Below, one piece after another: positions 34,128 to 42,608 of a DNA stretch of 64,000 bases. The stretch covers positions 100,908-164,907 of the forward strand of contig JAPPLM010000042.1 in assembly GCA_028874195.1 (NCBI GenBank), read 5' to 3'. Every line of letters starts with the position of its first letter. Position 1 is the stretch's first letter. Position numbers and translations under genes: made by a program. The notes beneath the pieces were generated by a model. It was not told the origin of the DNA. It ran no database searches and was given only the letters and a program-made list of their open reading frames with translations. Origin of the DNA: Chloroflexota bacterium. Its GTDB lineage: Bacteria > Chloroflexota > UBA11872 > VXOZ01.

Positions 34128-35393
34128 CTAATGTGAAACCGCTGCCGCTGCTTTTTCGCCGACGAGCGCCTCTTCACGGAATCGTGAAAGCCGGAACGGC
34201 TCAATGAGCTCTGGGGTCTTGCCGGTCGCGATGCGTTCCGCCAGGTACTTCCCGGCGACAGGGCCAGCTTTGAAGCCGTACGTGCCCCAACCCACGTCCA
34301 GATGATAGCCTTCCAGACCGTCCACCGCGCCGATGATGGGCGAAAAGTCGGGAGTCATATCACAGATGCCCGCCCACTGACGCAGGACGTTCACATTGTG
34401 CAACTGCGGGAAGAGTTCCAAGGTATAGGTGGCCATTTGCTCCAGCGTAGGGAGGGTGCCCAACATGCTGTAGGACTGGAGCGGGTCAACCTCGGCGCCC
34501 ATGACGCAATCGCCCCGATCCGTCTGGCTAATGTAGACGTGCAGGTTTGCCGAGACGATAACCTTATTCAGAAACGGCTTGAGCGGCTCGGTGACGCAGG
34601 CTTGCAGGGGTTGTGTCACGATTGGCAACGCGACTCCGGCCATTTGCGAGACTACCGTTGCCCATCCCGCAGCGCAATTTATCACAGTCTCCGTCGCAAT
34701 AGTGCCTTTAGAAGTTTCTACACTGGTTATCTTGCCATCCGGCGTGCTGATGTCCTGCGGCGCATTGACGTTGTTCTGAGAGGTGGAACCATCGATGCCA
34801 ATTGCTGTCGCTTCCGTAAACGGATGAATCTCAATCCCCATGCGGTCGCACGCGCGGGCGTAGCCCCAAACAACGGCGTCGTGGCGGATAATGCCGCCCG
34901 GCGGATGATAGAGCGCCGCCATCACAGGCAAGCGGGGACGATCGCTCATGTCGAGTGCGGGGACGAGCTTCTGAATCTCTTCCGGATAAATGACGCGGCT
35001 GTCCACGCCCATGATCTGGTTAGTCTCCGCGCGCACGCGGAGGCCATCAACAGAGGAATCCGTGTGCGCCAGCGTCAAGTGGCCGCACTGGTTGAAGAGC
35101 AGATTCCATTCGAGTTCGCGCGACAGATCTTCATAGAGATCCAGAGAACGCGCGAAGAAAGGCACACCTTCGGGCGTGCGGTAATTCGCGCGGATGATGG
35201 CCGTGTTGCGGCCGGAATTGCCCGCGCCGAGGTAGTTCTTTTCCAGTACCGCGACGTTCGTGATGCCGTGGTCCTTGCCCAGGTAGTACGCCGTGGCCAG
35301 TCCGTGCACGCCGGCGCCGATGATGACGACGTCGTAGCTCCGTTTGAGTTCATGCGCACGCCACATGCGCTCTTTGCGAAATAGTTGAATCAT
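34128..35393 (-). CDS. mgdA: N-methylglutamate dehydrogenase / sarcosine oxidase beta-like subunit
   Basis: 421-aa FAD-dependent amine oxidoreductase of the DAO family, like the beta subunit (SoxB/MgdA) that carries the catalytic flavins and oxidises the N-methyl group. The Rossmann motif YDVVIIGAGVHGLATAYYLG opens the protein; NSGRNTAIIRANYRTPEG is near residue 55, and VGWGTYGFKAGPVAGKYLAE at the C-terminus is the typical FAD cap. The frame is open further upstream, but the ATG at 35393 overlaps the gamma-subunit stop by 4 bp (ATGA), which fixes the start by translational coupling. It follows mgdB-mgdC-mgdD and precedes gmaS. Confidence 0.85.
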   Translation of the reverse strand: MIQLFRKERMWRAHELKRSYDVVIIGAGVHGLATAYYLGKDHGITNVAVLEKNYLGAGNSGRNTAIIRANYRTPEGVPFFARSLDLYEDLSRELEWNLLFNQCGHLTLAHTDSSVDGLRVRAETNQIMGVDSRVIYPEEIQKLVPALDMSDRPRLPVMAALYHPPGGIIRHDAVVWGYARACDRMGIEIHPFTEATAIGIDGSTSQNNVNAPQDISTPDGKITSVETSKGTIATETVINCAAGWATVVSQMAGVALPIVTQPLQACVTEPLKPFLNKVIVSANLHVYISQTDRGDCVMGAEVDPLQSYSMLGTLPTLEQMATYTLELFPQLHNVNVLRQWAGICDMTPDFSPIIGAVDGLEGYHLDVGWGTYGFKAGPVAGKYLAERIATGKTPELIEPFRLSRFREEALVGEKAAAAVSH

Positions 35394-36076
35394 TGATTCG
35401 CACTCCGCAATCGCTGCGCGGCCTCTTGGCCGACCGGCATTATGCCGAACGGACGTCCGGCGTGCATGATCGTTTCCCAGGCGTAGGCGGCGTACTCGGT
35501 GCCGACAAAGAGCCAATAGGCGAGCGTCTTGTCCAGGTCGTCCCGCATAATGCGAGCGTGCAGACCGGCGACTTTGGCACTAAGGCACGCACCGTTGGCA
35601 AAGGCGGAGTCCGAAACATCCGGAGCTGTGAGCCGCTGCAGCACGTCGCGACTGTGGGGGCCCGCGAGCAGGATGCCTGCTAGGACAGAGGTGACATCAA
35701 TCACGTGAATACAGCCTGTCCACGCCTGGTCTTCACTTTTTCGCTCTGAAACCTGCTGCTCAATTGACTCGATGATCGCGCCACTGCGCGTCGGCTCACA
35801 TGCAATGAAGTGATGCCCTCGGGCCAGACTCCAGGTCTTGCCTGCGTCAATTGTGATGGATTCCAACTCTGCCTGATGGCCTTTGAGTTCCAACTTGCCC
35901 AGCCAACTCGCGTCCGCGATGCCCACGCCAGTTTTGAGGGCCGCTTCTTCCGTGTCAGGCGCATCAAAACGCATAGCAATGTTCCACCCAAGGTGGGGGC
36001 TGAAGGTCGCTCCCAATGCGCGGGCAACATGGTGGAGTGGAGATTGCTTGAGCGGTGCTTCCATTGGTTCTTTCAC
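35390..36076 (-). CDS. mgdD: Sarcosine oxidase / NMG dehydrogenase gamma-like subunit
   Basis: 228-aa protein with the weak but typical gamma-subunit (SoxG) pattern: an N-terminal ESPL/QSPLHH-like start, DASWLGKLELKG (related to GCV_T folds), a VIDVTSVLAGILLAGPHSRDVLQRL block, and a C-terminal KTLAYWLFVGTEYAAYAWETIMHAG. It is a folate-domain-like structural subunit in the heterotetramer. It overlaps mgdC upstream and mgdA downstream by 4 bp each, so the subunits are translationally coupled, consistent with a fixed stoichiometry. Confidence 0.8.
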   Translation of the reverse strand: MKEPMEAPLKQSPLHHVARALGATFSPHLGWNIAMRFDAPDTEEAALKTGVGIADASWLGKLELKGHQAELESITIDAGKTWSLARGHHFIACEPTRSGAIIESIEQQVSERKSEDQAWTGCIHVIDVTSVLAGILLAGPHSRDVLQRLTAPDVSDSAFANGACLSAKVAGLHARIMRDDLDKTLAYWLFVGTEYAAYAWETIMHAGRPFGIMPVGQEAAQRLRSANQ

Positions 36077-38865
36077 TGGCGGAGCCGCGCTTGCGCGGGA
36101 TCATAAAATGGTTCGTCTGCAATCTTGGCCGTTACCGGGCGGCCGTCGACGCGCATTTCAATGGTCTGGCCGGCGACCGCAAGTCCTGCGGAAACCCAGG
36201 CCAATCCGATTATTCTCTCATTCACCGGCGAAAAACGTACGCTCGTAATACGCCCCGCCGGTTGGCCGTCGGCGATGATCACGCAGCCGTCCGGCGGCAG
36301 GACATCCTCATCCATGGTGAAACCGACCAGCTTCTCGCGTGGGGCGCGGTCTTTGGCGCGGCTGATGGCCGCCTTGCCGATAAAGTCGTCTTTGTCGAGC
36401 TTCGCGACCCAGGCCAGGTCGGACTCGATGGGGTTGCTCGTCGCGTCGGTATCAACGCTCACGATCACGTGCTTCTTTTCGAGGCGGAGCACACGTTGCG
36501 TCTCCACGCCAAAGGGCCGAATGTCGAATTCTGCTCCGGCCTCCAGGATGGCATCCCACACGTGTTCGCCGTATTCCGCTGGAAAGTGAATCTCCCATCC
36601 GGTCTCTCCCACAAAGCCAATACGCAGCATGAGACTGGGCACTCCCGCTACCTCAGCCTGACGGCAGCGCATGTAGCCGAAGCGCTTGTTGCTGAGGTCG
36701 CGGTCCGTGAGTTTGGCGAGCGTGTCGCGCGCCTTGGGCCCGGCGACGTTAACTGCTGCCATGCCGCCAGTGACATTTGTGATGTGCACGCACATGCCGG
36801 TACCCGCTAGCCACCACTCCAACCACTCCTGCACGAACTCGATGTTGCCGGTCGTTGTGGTAATGAAGTAGCGGTCTTCAGCAACGCGAGAAACCGTGCC
36901 GTCGTCCAGGATGATGCCCGCCTCGTCGCAGATGACGCCGTAGCGCGCGCGTCCCACGCGCAGATCCGAGAAGCGGTTGGTGTAAACTTTGTCCAAGAGC
37001 TTCCCGGCATCGCTGCCGACGACGTCGAGCTTGCCGAGTGTGCTCAAGTCAATTAAACCCACACGTTGCCGTACGGCCCAGTACTCTTGTTCCACCGATT
37101 CCCTCTTGCTGTCCGGCGTACCGTAGTAGAGCGGGCGTTTCCATTCGCCCATGTCCATCCAGACACAGCCAATTTCATCGTGTTTCGCGTGCATCGGCGT
37201 GCGTTTGACCGGATGCAAATGCGGTCCGGCCAGCGCGCCAAGCGGAATGGGAGATGTGGGTGGGCGGGAGGTAGTTCTACCTGTTTCTTGGATGGTCTGT
37301 CCTGTTTGCTCAGCGCAGATGCTGATTGCCGCCTGCTGGCACATTTTGCCTTGGCAGGGCCCCATGGTTGTGGTGGTGTAACGCTTGAGGGTTTCAATGT
37401 GATCGAAGCCCTCAGTTATTGCGGTTTTCAGATCGTGAAGCGAAACATCCTCACAGGGGCAAACGAAGACTTTCTTGGAATTGGCTGCCGAACTGGTTGA
37501 GAGGCCAACGGCGGGCGGCAAGCTTTCGCCGGTTACGGCACCGACGGCAGAAACGCCTTCCGGCAAATCGCTCGTGGCAAACACCGACCGCTTTTCATTC
37601 CATGCCACGGTGCCGCCGGCTTGGGCGACGAGACCGGCGTCCGGCACCCAGTCGCCGCACACGACAACGAGGTCGCAAGCTAACTGTCCTTCTGCGGTCT
37701 GTAGAGCGGTAACATGCTTGCGCCCGACGGCCTTCACGACTTGATCGGGAGGAACGACCCCCGTAACCTCGACGCCCGCAGACTCTAGCTCGTTTGCCGC
37801 AGATGTCGCTGCTTCTGTACTGCCGACGACAACGGCGCGCTCACCGGGCGTGACGCCGTGCAAGCCGAGCAAGCGTAGTGCGCCTGTACTCAACATAACG
37901 CCCGGCAGATCGTTGTTTTCGAAGAGCACCGGGACCTCATAGGCCCCGGTGGCGACGACGATGCGCTCAGTCCGCAATTGGGTGACGCGCTGCGCTACGG
38001 AAGAGTCCGGGTTCTTGTGTGCGATGCCGAGGAGCCTTCCTTCGTAGAGGCCAAAGCACGTGGCATTGGTGAAGACGGTGATGTTCGGATGCTCGTTCAC
38101 GCGCTTTACGAGAGCGTCAAGACCCTCGGTTGGCTCGCCCTCTGCAGGAGTATCAGAGTGTGATGCGGTACCGGAAGTGTTCTTGACGGAGCCTGTATAC
38201 CGAAGGTACCCACCCAATGCGGGCTGGTCGTCAATGAGGACTACCTGCTCACCCTGTTCCGCCGCCTCCAGGGCGGCGCGTATACCGTAGGGTCCCCCGC
38301 CAACTACGGCAGTGGTGGTGTACAGGAACACGTGCTCGTAAGGATGGTCTGTGACCGCGTTTGGGTCGTTGTCGATCTTGCCCAGGCCGGCGGCGCGGCG
38401 TATGAACGGCTCTGCAAGATGCCACATCCAGGGGTGCGTGAAGGTCTTGTAGTAAAAGCCCACCGGCATCGCCCACGAAAACTTCTCGGCAATAGCCATG
38501 AAGTCGGTTTCCAATGATGGGCTGGCGTTCTGGTGTATGACCTGCATGCCGTCCTGAACAGGCTGCATGCAGGCACGCACGTTGGGTGTGCCGTCCACGT
38601 TCATCAAGCAATTTGGGCACCTGCCCGAGACACAGAGCAGTCCGCGGGGGCGATGGTACTTGAAGCTGCGGCTGAAGGTGCGCCGGCCGGAGCGATAGAG
38701 CGCCGAAGCTACGGTGTCTTGGGGCAAAGCCTCAATGGATCTGCCGTTGAAATAGAAGGCCACTCTCGCCTGCTCGTTACTAACCGGCGTGGCGGTACCC
38801 GATGATCCGTCATTCCCGCGAAAACTCACCCCGTGCCGGGGCGCGGAATCCATCTTGCGGCTCAC
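36073..38865 (-). CDS. mgdC: Sarcosine oxidase / NMG dehydrogenase alpha-like subunit
   Basis: 930-aa subunit like SoxA. In order: a 2Fe-2S ferredoxin-like N-terminus (VAFYFNGRSIEALPQDTVASAL, then CVSGRCPNC and RAC), an FAD/NAD(P) domain (VVGGGPYGIRAALEAAEQG), a VCPCEDVS...GPCQGKMC cysteine cluster near residues 470-510, and a C-terminal aminomethyltransferase (GCV_T) domain that binds tetrahydrofolate in relatives and catches the C1 unit. The GTG start at 38865 overlaps the delta stop (GTGA). The first about 20 residues (KMDSAPRHGVSFRGNDGSS) are encoded by a dispersed 51-bp repeat, and native homology begins near residue 30. Confidence 0.85.
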   Translation of the reverse strand: MSRKMDSAPRHGVSFRGNDGSSGTATPVSNEQARVAFYFNGRSIEALPQDTVASALYRSGRRTFSRSFKYHRPRGLLCVSGRCPNCLMNVDGTPNVRACMQPVQDGMQVIHQNASPSLETDFMAIAEKFSWAMPVGFYYKTFTHPWMWHLAEPFIRRAAGLGKIDNDPNAVTDHPYEHVFLYTTTAVVGGGPYGIRAALEAAEQGEQVVLIDDQPALGGYLRYTGSVKNTSGTASHSDTPAEGEPTEGLDALVKRVNEHPNITVFTNATCFGLYEGRLLGIAHKNPDSSVAQRVTQLRTERIVVATGAYEVPVLFENNDLPGVMLSTGALRLLGLHGVTPGERAVVVGSTEAATSAANELESAGVEVTGVVPPDQVVKAVGRKHVTALQTAEGQLACDLVVVCGDWVPDAGLVAQAGGTVAWNEKRSVFATSDLPEGVSAVGAVTGESLPPAVGLSTSSAANSKKVFVCPCEDVSLHDLKTAITEGFDHIETLKRYTTTTMGPCQGKMCQQAAISICAEQTGQTIQETGRTTSRPPTSPIPLGALAGPHLHPVKRTPMHAKHDEIGCVWMDMGEWKRPLYYGTPDSKRESVEQEYWAVRQRVGLIDLSTLGKLDVVGSDAGKLLDKVYTNRFSDLRVGRARYGVICDEAGIILDDGTVSRVAEDRYFITTTTGNIEFVQEWLEWWLAGTGMCVHITNVTGGMAAVNVAGPKARDTLAKLTDRDLSNKRFGYMRCRQAEVAGVPSLMLRIGFVGETGWEIHFPAEYGEHVWDAILEAGAEFDIRPFGVETQRVLRLEKKHVIVSVDTDATSNPIESDLAWVAKLDKDDFIGKAAISRAKDRAPREKLVGFTMDEDVLPPDGCVIIADGQPAGRITSVRFSPVNERIIGLAWVSAGLAVAGQTIEMRVDGRPVTAKIADEPFYDPAQARLRQ
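38806..38856 (-). repeat. Dispersed repeat, GATTCCGCG...GGAATGACGG family, copy inside mgdC
   Basis: The minus strand reads AAGATGGATTCC to GGAATGACGGA and matches 1010-1061 at about 45 of 52 positions. It lies in the coding 5' end of mgdC three codons after the GTG, and its 51-nt length leaves the frame intact, adding about 17 residues. It is a repeat captured as protein-coding sequence. Confidence 0.75.
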
Positions 38866-39122
38866 GGCGCCTCCTCAGGCAGGCTCGTCTCAGTGACCTC
38901 ATTTGTCATGGTGTCGCGTACCGCGAAGAGCCACTGGCGGCAGCCGTACGTGTGAAACCACCATTCTTTCTGTGAGTGGTTGCGGTTTGCGGCGGCGTAA
39001 CTGTATCCCAGCCACTCTTCATTGCTCGACCCCGCCTCCGGCCGTGTTTTCACCTCGCCACCGAAGCGGAATTCGTAGGCACTGCGCTTGCCGCAATTGG
39101 GACATGGGATAAGGAATGACAT
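38862..39122 (-). CDS. mgdB: Sarcosine oxidase / NMG dehydrogenase delta-like subunit
   Basis: 86-aa delta subunit (SoxD/MgdB). It has the family start MSFLIPCPNCGKR with the zinc-binding CxxC, the EFRFGGEV stretch, a YSYAAANRNHSQKEWWFHTYGC core with a further cysteine, and the QWLFAVRDTMTNEV tail. The frame extends upstream, but the ATG at 39122 has GGAG at good spacing and gives the normal delta length. Its stop overlaps the mgdC GTG. It is the first of four coupled mgd genes and follows the ATPase/TOPRIM cassette by 98 bp. Confidence 0.85.
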   Translation of the reverse strand: MSFLIPCPNCGKRSAYEFRFGGEVKTRPEAGSSNEEWLGYSYAAANRNHSQKEWWFHTYGCRQWLFAVRDTMTNEVTETSLPEEAP

Positions 39123-39220
39123 ACCAACTCCGATTACAGGCGCTAATCGAACGTGATTTGCAGAGAGACTATGACAGACACAGGCGAACCAGGCCACTAC
39201 GGTCGATATACTTCTATCAG

Positions 39221-39751
39221 CTATAGGTGCTTCTGGCAGAAGTAGGCGAACGAGGCGTTCTTTCGCTTGGCGACTTCCATCGAGAAGTTGGACAGGACTT
39301 CCATTCTGAACACGATCTCGGAACGGAAACTGTCGGGTATGAGTTTTCGATAGTCCTCTTTGGTTAGCCCATCGGTGTTTCCATGCTCTGGAATGCCGAG
39401 CACTGTACACGCCGCGCTGTCGAGACCGGCGAGGTACCATGCCTCAATCTCAGGCACAACTATCGAGATTCTATCCGGTCGCAAATGAGCGTGCTGGCGC
39501 ACCACGGCCTCTTTCTTTGCTGTAACACACGGGAACTTCCCAGGGTCTAGGTCGCCAAGCCACAAGTAGTCCAAGATCTCATGTGAGCGCACCACTTCTC
39601 GAATCTTCTTATCCGTAACTGCGCCGGGCTGCTGAGCATAGGTTACCTTGTGAATTGCGGAGTACCTGCCACTAAGCAATGGTTCCAATACTACCCTAAA
39701 GAAGTCTTCATCTGCGCTTCCTTCAAGCCAGACGAATAAGGACTTCAGCAT
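39221..39751 (-). CDS. TOPRIM-like protein (DUF4276/DUF4435-type), partner of ATPase
   Basis: 176-aa protein. LFVWLEGSADEDFF (residues 5-18) has the E-G-x-x-D pattern that opens TOPRIM-like folds, DYLWLGDLDPGKFP (61-74) has the paired acidic DxD, and IVVPEIEAWYLAG resembles the EAW motif of DUF4276/RloB-like proteins. Such proteins are often encoded with SMC-like ATPases in defence modules such as OLD-like systems and PARIS. It begins 3 bp after the ATPase stop and is surely co-translated with it. Nuclease activity is inferred, not seen. Composition is visibly less GC-rich than in the flanking mgd and mgs genes. Confidence 0.6.
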   Translation of the reverse strand: MLKSLFVWLEGSADEDFFRVVLEPLLSGRYSAIHKVTYAQQPGAVTDKKIREVVRSHEILDYLWLGDLDPGKFPCVTAKKEAVVRQHAHLRPDRISIVVPEIEAWYLAGLDSAACTVLGIPEHGNTDGLTKEDYRKLIPDSFRSEIVFRMEVLSNFSMEVAKRKNASFAYFCQKHL

Positions 39752-39754
39752 TCG

Positions 39755-41053
39755 TCATACTTCCAACAGGTCATCTACGTAGAGTTCATCAATGCCAATA
39801 TCATTCTCCAGGAATCGCTTAACCATCGTCTTGTCCGCCGGGCGCGAAATCTGCGAGAAGCCGTCCTCATCACGAGAGACAAGCAGAAGGTTTTCAACGC
39901 CGGCGTAGCGCACCATCTCCGGGTGATGGGTCGTGACGATGATCTGCTTGTCTTTCGATACCTCCTTCATCATCTCCACCATGCGGGACATCAGCTTAGG
40001 GTGCATTCCCCGGTCAGGATCCTCAAATATGAGAAGAGGGTTTTCCTCAAAATAGAGGGCAACAACGAGCGCGATAGCGGCGATTGTCCCTTCGGAGATC
40101 ATGTCGGCGTAGAGCCGCGTCTCATCCGTGAAGGCCTCCTTCACATAAAGAGAGGAAGACTCATCTGTTTGGTTCTGAACACCTATGTCATTTATAAACG
40201 GCAAAAGGTATTTGACAAGGCTTAGAAGTGTCTTGCGCGAATTCTTGTTGGAGAGGATTCGATCTAGAATCGGCGCAAGATTCGAAGCGCTTTCAGTGAG
40301 TGCCGCAGATGCCCGCATAGTTTGGGTCCGCTGGGATGCTCGCGCATCAGTACGGAAGATACCTGGATCACGTATTGTGCTAAAAGGTGGGGCCAATTTC
40401 CCCGTGAGCAGATAAGTGAATAACCGAGACTCTAGGAGCAACGAATCCATCGGAAACAAGCCCGAGTCAAAGTGTCCAACGTCCTCTTTCTGGCCAAGGA
40501 GTTCGATGAGGAAGGGGTCTCCGCGATACTCCCGTTTGAGGATGTTTTTCTCTCTCCAAGCCGAGAATTCTAACGTGCCAATCAGTTTTCCCGGATTTTC
40601 CCTATTGTCGTCTCTTGCTCGACTAGGATATACGGAGAATTCTCGCACAATGCTATCACGTTGTATATTCCAGTTGTCAGCATGTGGGCCACGGTCATTT
40701 GCTGGAAAGTCAAGCGAGAAACCATAGTTCATTTCATTGACACGAACAAAATGCCGTGCCTCCTCTTCATGAGTCGACATCACCTCGTATGCGACATCCT
40801 GTTCATCAGTGATGTCCAGGGTTAGCGGTTCTGTCGCACCTATGCGAAGGTTTTGGACATAGCGGCTACCACGTTGCAGCGCTACTGCGTCGCGCAAGCC
40901 TTCCTTACGGATGTCACGTAGAAAGCGGAATATCTCGACGAAATTCGACTTTCCGGATGCGTTCGCTCCAATCAGCACGTTGAAGTCGCCGAGTTCGACG
41001 TCAAGCTCGTTGAAGCTGCGGAAATTGGAGACTTTGAGACGGCGGATAGCCAT
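39755..41053 (-). CDS. AAA (SMC/OLD-like) ATPase
   Basis: 432-aa ATPase of the AAA_15/AAA_21 group. Walker A is GANASGKS (29-36) after RRLKVSNFRSFNELDVELGDF; the ABC-like signature region is ISEGTIAAIAL, Walker B LLIFEDPDRGMHP, and the switch histidine is in VTTHHPEM. The middle part is poorly conserved, as in defence ATPases (RloA, OLD, AriA). It is followed at once by a TOPRIM-like gene and lies 18 bp after mgsC on the same strand, inside the methylamine operon-like block. Codon use looks more AT-rich than its neighbours, consistent with transfer. DNA repair or toxin-antitoxin-like roles are alternatives. Confidence 0.75.
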   Translation of the reverse strand: MAIRRLKVSNFRSFNELDVELGDFNVLIGANASGKSNFVEIFRFLRDIRKEGLRDAVALQRGSRYVQNLRIGATEPLTLDITDEQDVAYEVMSTHEEEARHFVRVNEMNYGFSLDFPANDRGPHADNWNIQRDSIVREFSVYPSRARDDNRENPGKLIGTLEFSAWREKNILKREYRGDPFLIELLGQKEDVGHFDSGLFPMDSLLLESRLFTYLLTGKLAPPFSTIRDPGIFRTDARASQRTQTMRASAALTESASNLAPILDRILSNKNSRKTLLSLVKYLLPFINDIGVQNQTDESSSLYVKEAFTDETRLYADMISEGTIAAIALVVALYFEENPLLIFEDPDRGMHPKLMSRMVEMMKEVSKDKQIIVTTHHPEMVRYAGVENLLLVSRDEDGFSQISRPADKTMVKRFLENDIGIDELYVDDLLEV

Positions 41054-41071
41054 GTTTGCAGTCTCTCTTGC

Positions 41072-42421
41072 CTAGTGGCCGCGATCTTCCCACCCCGGCC
41101 CGCCGCCGACGATGCGGTTGGTACCCACGAGCGGGATGCCGCAAATCATGGAAGCCTCGGAAGTCAGAGCGCGCAAGTCGTCGGGGTCGAGGTCGTGCAC
41201 GTCGGCCTTGCCGCAGGCGCGCGCCAGCATCTGCATCTCTGAGACCATCGACCGCAAGTAGCTGGAGACGCGTTCGGCGGCTTCGTCTATGGGCAACCGT
41301 TTCATGAGTTCGGGGTCTTGGGTTGTGATACCCACGGGGCAGCGTCCCGTGTGGCAGTGGTGGCAGAAGCCCGGCTTCGTGCCTAATTTCTCGTAGTCTT
41401 CTACGTATAGAGAGCGGTTGCAGTTGAGCGCGATCAGGGCGGACGTGCCGATGTAGACGGCATCCGCGCCGAGCGCAAGGGCTTTTGCGGCATCCACGCC
41501 GTGCCGGATGCCGCCGGCGATGATGAGCTGCACTTCACCGTACAGCCCCAAGTCTTCCAATGCCGCCCGCGCCTCGCAGACCGCGGCCAGGGTGGGAATG
41601 CCCGTGTGCTCCTGGAGCATTTCCGGTGATGCGCCGGTGCCGCCTTCCATGCCGTCCACGACCACGGCGTCGGCGCCCGCTTTCGCCGCCAAGCGCACGT
41701 CGTCGAAGACCCGCGTCGCGCCCATCTTGATGAAGATCGGCACCTTCCAGTCGGTGGCCTCGCGGAGTTCCTCGACCTTGATGATCATGTCGTCCGGTCC
41801 CAGGAAATCCGGGTGGCGGGCGGGGCTGCGTTGATCAACGCCGATTGGGAGATCCCGTTGCTCGGCGATCACGTCCGATACCTTGGAACCCAGCAATAAG
41901 CCTCCCGTGCCCGGTTTGGCGCCCTGGCCGATGGTGAGTTCAATGGCGTCTGCGGCGCGGGCATCGTGGATGCTGACGCCGTAGCGCGAGGGCAAGACTT
42001 CATAAACCAGGGTCTTGCTGTGTTCGCGCTCGGCCTGCAGCATACCGCCGTCGCCGGTGGTGTTTGAAGAACCGACTGCGGCTGCGCCTTGGGCCAGCGC
42101 CACTTTGGCGTTATACGAGAGCGCGCCCCAACTCATGCCCGTAATCATAATGGGAATGTCGAGCTCTATCGGCTGCTCCGCATAGCGCCTGCCAATGACG
42201 GTTTTCGTCGAGCAGTGCTCGCGGTAGCCCTCCAAGGGAATGCGGGTGAGTGTGCAGGGGAGGAAGGTAAGATCGTCGAACGTCGCCCAGTTACGTTCCC
42301 GCAGCGTGCCGAAACCGCGCATGAGATAGCGCCCCAAGCGCGCTTTCTCTTGGATTTCCGCAATCACTTCCGGGGTGTACGTTCCGCTCGGTCGCAGGCG
42401 GCCGTTCTCGCCGTCTGACAT
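41072..42421 (-). CDS. mgsC: N-methylglutamate synthase FMN subunit (glutamate-synthase-like)
   Basis: 449-aa FMN-binding glutamate synthase central-domain protein (GlxD/MgsC-like). Seen: the ITGMSWGALSYNAKVALAQGAA entry of the barrel, SIHDARAADAIELTIGQGAKPGTGG, the GADAVVVDGMEGGTGASP phosphate/FMN site, and the Fe-S motif GFCHHCHTGRCPVGITTQDP with three cysteines. This subunit would perform the synthase reaction with glutamate and gamma-glutamylmethylamide-derived methylamine. It starts with GAGGAG upstream, 187 bp after the GXGXG gene. Subunit lettering here follows gene order (GATase, GXGXG, FMN). A rhizobial GlxD-like role is the alternative. Confidence 0.82.
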   Translation of the reverse strand: MSDGENGRLRPSGTYTPEVIAEIQEKARLGRYLMRGFGTLRERNWATFDDLTFLPCTLTRIPLEGYREHCSTKTVIGRRYAEQPIELDIPIMITGMSWGALSYNAKVALAQGAAAVGSSNTTGDGGMLQAEREHSKTLVYEVLPSRYGVSIHDARAADAIELTIGQGAKPGTGGLLLGSKVSDVIAEQRDLPIGVDQRSPARHPDFLGPDDMIIKVEELREATDWKVPIFIKMGATRVFDDVRLAAKAGADAVVVDGMEGGTGASPEMLQEHTGIPTLAAVCEARAALEDLGLYGEVQLIIAGGIRHGVDAAKALALGADAVYIGTSALIALNCNRSLYVEDYEKLGTKPGFCHHCHTGRCPVGITTQDPELMKRLPIDEAAERVSSYLRSMVSEMQMLARACGKADVHDLDPDDLRALTSEASMICGIPLVGTNRIVGGGPGWEDRGH

Positions 42422-42436
42422 GTTGCCTTGCTCCTC

Positions 42437-42589
42437 TTAACCAGCCAAGGTTGCTTTGAACTGTTGCCACAACTCTCGGTCAAGAAACACGGTAGTTGCC
42501 TTCGTGCGTTCGGCTTTTGCCACCCCCAATGTCCTAAAGTGCTCAAAGGGAAGCAGCTTGCCATCTACCGACGAATTAGACCGGAAAAA
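42437..42589 (-). other. Open 50-codon fragment before mgsC
   Basis: Between mgsB and mgsC the minus strand has an uninterrupted frame ending in TAA just before the mgsC ribosome binding site. Its last residues (GVAKAERTKATTVFLDREL then WQQFKATLAG) look protein-like, but there is no ATG start; only an internal GTG or TTG is available. It may be a small unrecognised protein or the 3' remnant of a lost gene. Weak support. Confidence 0.25.
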
Positions 42590-42608
42590 CTAAGGAGGTC
42601 TTAATCCA

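Noticed and set aside
34302..35384. 360-codon plus-strand open frame over mgdA
   Set aside because: The minus-strand frame has the FAD motif and coupled starts. The antisense frame is a by-product of high GC.
34128..39122. Ordinary sarcosine oxidase (soxBDAG) operon for glycine-betaine breakdown
   Set aside because: Kept as an alternative but not preferred. There is no glyA, purU or dimethylglycine dehydrogenase gene nearby, whereas the split glutamate-synthase genes and a GmaS-like ligase are, which fits the N-methylglutamate route.
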